Assembly (NCBI GenBank): GCA_022360955.1
Contig: JAKSBV010000487.1
Coordinates: 1-34,667, forward strand
DNA: 34,667 nucleotides
Direction: 5' to 3'
Source: Bacillota bacterium
GTDB lineage: Bacteria > Bacillota > Clostridia > SK-Y3
Positions 31,861-34,667 of the stretch are shown here, one piece after another (the stretch's first letter is position 1; each line of letters opens with the position of its first letter). Both the position numbers and the translations under genes were made by a program. The notes below the pieces were generated by a model. The model had not been told where the DNA came from and made no database searches. It was given only the letters and a program-made list of their open reading frames with translations.

Positions 31861-32694
31861 TTATTTTTCTTCCATACTAAAAGGTTCTACATCTTTTATA
31901 TTAATTATTGCTGGTGTTGCACCAGGTAATCTAATGTGATATTCTGTTTCTGTTTTTTCCATTATTCTTCCCCAAGTTGAATGATTTTTAACTGTTAGGA
32001 CTTTTTCTTTATTCCTGCCTATTTTCATAGGGCTACCTTTTTTTAAATTGACGTCTAATCCTATGCTAGAGTCAAATGAATCGTAATATCCTAAATTAGA
32101 TTTTTTAATCCATCCATAATAGGGGGCATTCGAGTCAACATGATAATTAATATGGATATAATAAAAATCATTATATTCTCCTTTTACAGTAACAGCATTT
32201 CCCCTGTGACAGGATAAAACCGACATCGAATTATTTGTAGGACTTAAAAAAATATCACCGTCGTTTAATACATACATAATTCTATCATTTATATATTCTA
32301 CAGTATTTTCAGCTTTAGCAATATCTTCTGCAATTGCCCAGGTTGGTATAAAACCTTCAATCGATACACGTGTAAAATATTCATTTTCTTTCCCTAATAT
32401 TTTAAACATATTTTTATCAATAGCACGGTTTATACCAAATGAATTTAACTTCGCTAAAGGGCCATATGCAGGGACAGTGGGGAATTGAGCATAATTATCC
32501 CAAAGCCCTAACTCAAAACTGCCTTCTTTAAGTATCGTATTATTTTTTGTCTTATTTTCTATTTGTTCTATATCACTATTTGCATTAATCAATTGATTTA
32601 TTTGATTGGTTAGACCTTTATTCTCTTTGTATTGATACAAATTTAAAATAATAGTACAAAAAATTATACTAATGAAAATCCATCTTTGTTTCAT
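31861..32694 (-). CDS. Membrane-anchored hypothetical protein with SH3-like region
   Basis: A 277-residue protein not assigned to a named family. A single N-terminal membrane anchor (about 5-20) is followed by a short coiled coil (24-50). The region near 140-200 (D-G-D-I-F-L-S-P ... A-V-T-V-K-G-E-Y-N-D-F-Y-Y-I ... Y-G-W-I-K-K-S-N-L) looks like a bacterial SH3 domain, a wall-binding or substrate-recognition module. No catalytic motif is seen. The ribosome site GGAGGG lies about 20 bases upstream, unusually far, so translation may be weak. Confidence 0.65.
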   Translation of the reverse strand: MKQRWIFISIIFCTIILNLYQYKENKGLTNQINQLINANSDIEQIENKTKNNTILKEGSFELGLWDNYAQFPTVPAYGPLAKLNSFGINRAIDKNMFKILGKENEYFTRVSIEGFIPTWAIAEDIAKAENTVEYINDRIMYVLNDGDIFLSPTNNSMSVLSCHRGNAVTVKGEYNDFYYIHINYHVDSNAPYYGWIKKSNLGYYDSFDSSIGLDVNLKKGSPMKIGRNKEKVLTVKNHSTWGRIMEKTETEYHIRLPGATPAIINIKDVEPFSMEEK

Positions 32695-32837
32695 CTAAAA
32701 TCGGCTATAAAACCTTCCCTCCTTTATCATAAAATCAGAGTTTATTATACCATTTTATCCATAATTTGTCCATGCGCTTTTCAAAGTGATTTTCAAATCC
32801 TTTTTTCCAATTAACATCTGTTGACATCATTTCTTGC

Positions 32838-34322
32838 TTAGTATCGCGCTTCTCTTATCGGTAATGGATCACATGTCCATGCAAGTCGGTCACACATTCC
32901 CTTAAGCATTACATACTTAATATTCGCATGGCTTTCATCATACCACAGATTTTTTGTTTCATTGGGGTCATTTTCCATATCGTACAGCTCTCCCATATCC
33001 GTACCATGCTCACATACCATTTTATATTGCTCATTTCGTAACATGGTAAGAAAAGCATTGGGATCCTTGTGACTTGGCATTGCATTGTAATATTCACTCA
33101 TAATGTCTTGTCTATGCTCATCTATATGCGATTTTCCATTGAGAAGATCCCACATTGATTTGCCCTGCATACCAGGATACACTTCAAGCCCTACGGCTTC
33201 TAAAAGTGTTGGCGCAAGGTCAATAAGTTCAACAAGTGCATTACTTACCACTCCCTGTTTAATGGTACCCGGATATGAAATGATGAGAGGAACCCGCACA
33301 GAGCAATCATAGAAATGCGGACCCTTCATATATATGCCGTGATCACCCAGCATTTCACCATGATCCGAGGTAAAGATCACAATTGTGTTATCCATTTGTC
33401 CGGTTTTCTCTAGTGAATCCAGTAATCTTCCAACTTGTTCATCAATCAAATCAATCATGGCCCAGTATGCAGCACGGACCAATCTATGATCATACTCTGT
33501 CATATCTTTGTATATAAATCGTTTATCGTTATTATAAGCACCATTTTTAAATTCATCTATCTGATAATGCGGCTTGTTGTCGAGCTCTCCTTCCACATAG
33601 TTGGGTAATGGTATCTCATTCAGCTGCTCCATATACCTTTCAAGATATTCAGGTGATGGATCAAAAGCATGATGCGGATCATAGATATTAACCGAGAACA
33701 ACCAGGGATTTTCATAACTTGCATTGGCCTCAATAAAGCTAATCGCTTTATTCACACACCATGTACTATGCTGGTATTGAGGCGGCATACTCACCTGCAC
33801 ATGTTTAGAGCCCTTATAGGGTTGTCTCTCATATTTCAAACCATTCTCACGAAGCCATAGGTTATACTCGTTGTTGGCCCAGTTACTGTTTGTTACATCT
33901 TCCTTCTCAGGATGATGAGACCAATAGAAAACAGAATATCCGTCTTTAATCCTTCTCTCTGTTGTTTTACATACTGAAGAATGACAAGCTGATATATGAA
34001 GTTTACCAGAAAGGCCACAATTGTATCCCGCATCGGCAAGAATTTTTGTAACCAGCACTTCATCTTCAGGTATAGACTGCCCATTCTGCCTGCATCTTGT
34101 AGTACGAGGATAGCGTCCGGTTAAGAAACTTGCCCGGCTTGGTGTACACACAGGACTTTGACTATATGCCATGTTAAAACGAACCCCGCTTTGTGCCAAT
34201 CTATCAAGATTTGGCGTTTTAACAAACCTATTTCCATAGCATCCTAAGGTATCATATCGTTGCTGATCAGTACAGATCCATAGAATATTCGGTCTTTTTG
34301 CATTTGCTGTATTTTCATACAT
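32838..34322 (-). CDS. Sulfatase (Cys-type, formylglycine-dependent)
   Basis: A 494-residue alkaline-phosphatase-superfamily sulfatase or phosphonate monoester hydrolase-like enzyme. The formylglycine site is C59-T-P-S62-R63-A-S-F-L-T-G; metal and active-site residues include D19-Q-Q, G-K107-L-H109, D-P-H217-H, and D320-H321-G-E-M-L-G-D-H. No signal peptide, so it is cytoplasmic. Cys59 needs conversion to formylglycine by an FGE or, in anaerobes, an anSME radical SAM enzyme; neither gene is in the window. The choice of substrate (sulfated sugar, choline sulfate or phosphonate ester) cannot be made. The start is ATG with AAAGGAAGTG upstream. Confidence 0.92.
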   Translation of the reverse strand: MYENTANAKRPNILWICTDQQRYDTLGCYGNRFVKTPNLDRLAQSGVRFNMAYSQSPVCTPSRASFLTGRYPRTTRCRQNGQSIPEDEVLVTKILADAGYNCGLSGKLHISACHSSVCKTTERRIKDGYSVFYWSHHPEKEDVTNSNWANNEYNLWLRENGLKYERQPYKGSKHVQVSMPPQYQHSTWCVNKAISFIEANASYENPWLFSVNIYDPHHAFDPSPEYLERYMEQLNEIPLPNYVEGELDNKPHYQIDEFKNGAYNNDKRFIYKDMTEYDHRLVRAAYWAMIDLIDEQVGRLLDSLEKTGQMDNTIVIFTSDHGEMLGDHGIYMKGPHFYDCSVRVPLIISYPGTIKQGVVSNALVELIDLAPTLLEAVGLEVYPGMQGKSMWDLLNGKSHIDEHRQDIMSEYYNAMPSHKDPNAFLTMLRNEQYKMVCEHGTDMGELYDMENDPNETKNLWYDESHANIKYVMLKGMCDRLAWTCDPLPIREARY

Positions 34323-34667
34323 TATTTATCACTTCCTTTTTTTACATAGATTATTATATCTATGTAAAATTAATAATTTTGGAATGGTTAAATACTTTCA
34401 TTTTGCACTACAACTTTATGCAAAATTACAACCCCTAAATGCCGCTAATCAGATAGGATTTAGGGGTATTTTATCAAAGGCTGCTTCTGAAAAAAGGTAT
34501 ATACTTATTTATATTAAGTACTGACAAAAAAAACAGCAAATAAAATAATCGGCTACCATGTATTCAACCATTTTTTCTTGTTAGCTTCTTTAATATATAA
34601 TATTTGCTTTTGTGATTTCACCCTATCCTTTTTTACTTTTTCTAAATTCCAGCCATGTTATACTATG
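34323..34667. other. Right-edge intergenic region
   Basis: About 345 bases, AT-rich, holding the sulfatase promoter region and the hairpin at 34431-34467. No gene seen before the window ends. Confidence 0.4.
34431..34474 (+). terminator. Hairpin, possibly a plus-strand terminator
   Basis: 10-bp perfect stem ACCCCTAAAT / ATTTAGGGGT with a 17-base loop and ATTTTATC after it. No plus-strand gene precedes it here, so it may instead be a leader structure or remnant. Confidence 0.4.

Noticed and set aside
1-34667. CRISPR arrays, tRNA or rRNA genes
   Set aside because: No regularly spaced direct repeats, cloverleaf with CCA-adjacent acceptor, or rRNA-like conserved segments were seen on either strand.

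Overview
The window reads as a chromosomal segment of a low-to-moderate-GC, endospore-forming Clostridia (Firmicutes). Evidence is the AT-rich intergenic DNA with strong AGGAGG-type ribosome binding sites, a Spo0E-like protein, a tandem DUF4489 cysteine-rich protein, a DUF5317 membrane protein, and several TTG/GTG starts. No rRNA, tRNA, CRISPR array, transposase or integrase was found.

Layout. Positions 1-960: right part of an interspersed repeat, then an L,D-transpeptidase. 1076-4156 (minus): gnd-zwf-cyclase operon, the oxidative pentose phosphate branch with a metal-dependent hydrolase where a lactonase might be expected. 4289-8734 (minus): DUF5317 membrane protein, TPR-HAD phosphatase pair, topoisomerase III. 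9005-12298 (minus): serC-serA (serine synthesis) followed by a PpiC-type prolyl isomerase whose leader looks structured. 12603-14935 (minus): iron-sulfur flavoprotein and ComM/YifB. 15208-15835: a divergent small gene/XRE repressor pair with a clear operator. 15934-18711 (minus): orphan 7TM-PAS-PAS histidine kinase and a small TM1266-like ACT-fold protein.

19025-24786 (plus) is the most interesting block: Spo0E-like protein, UspA-like protein, then a two-gene operon encoding a Family 2B-type encapsulin shell (HK97 fold with an inserted cyclic-nucleotide-binding-like domain) and a SufS-type cysteine desulfurase with a ~145-residue N-terminal extension, the expected cargo. A cysteine-rich two-domain DUF4489 protein follows. 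Cysteine desulfurase cargo is usually described with Family 2A shells lacking the inserted domain, so the pairing deserves a second look. A sigma-E-like promoter candidate precedes the shell gene, which would place the compartment in sporulation if real.

24848-34322 is accessory in character: a secreted copper-amine-oxidase-N-domain protein, Gfo/Idh/MocA oxidoreductase, GT28-type glycosyltransferase, PIG-L deacetylase, a vanadium-haloperoxidase-like protein (with Ala replacing a vanadate-binding Ser), a membrane-anchored SH3-like protein and a Cys-type sulfatase. Two further copies of the MITE-like repeat and a decayed gene end lie here, which suggests rearrangement.

Limits: all product names come from reading motifs by eye; no search or folding program was run. 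Where a ribosome binding site decides the start I give the chosen start and say why.
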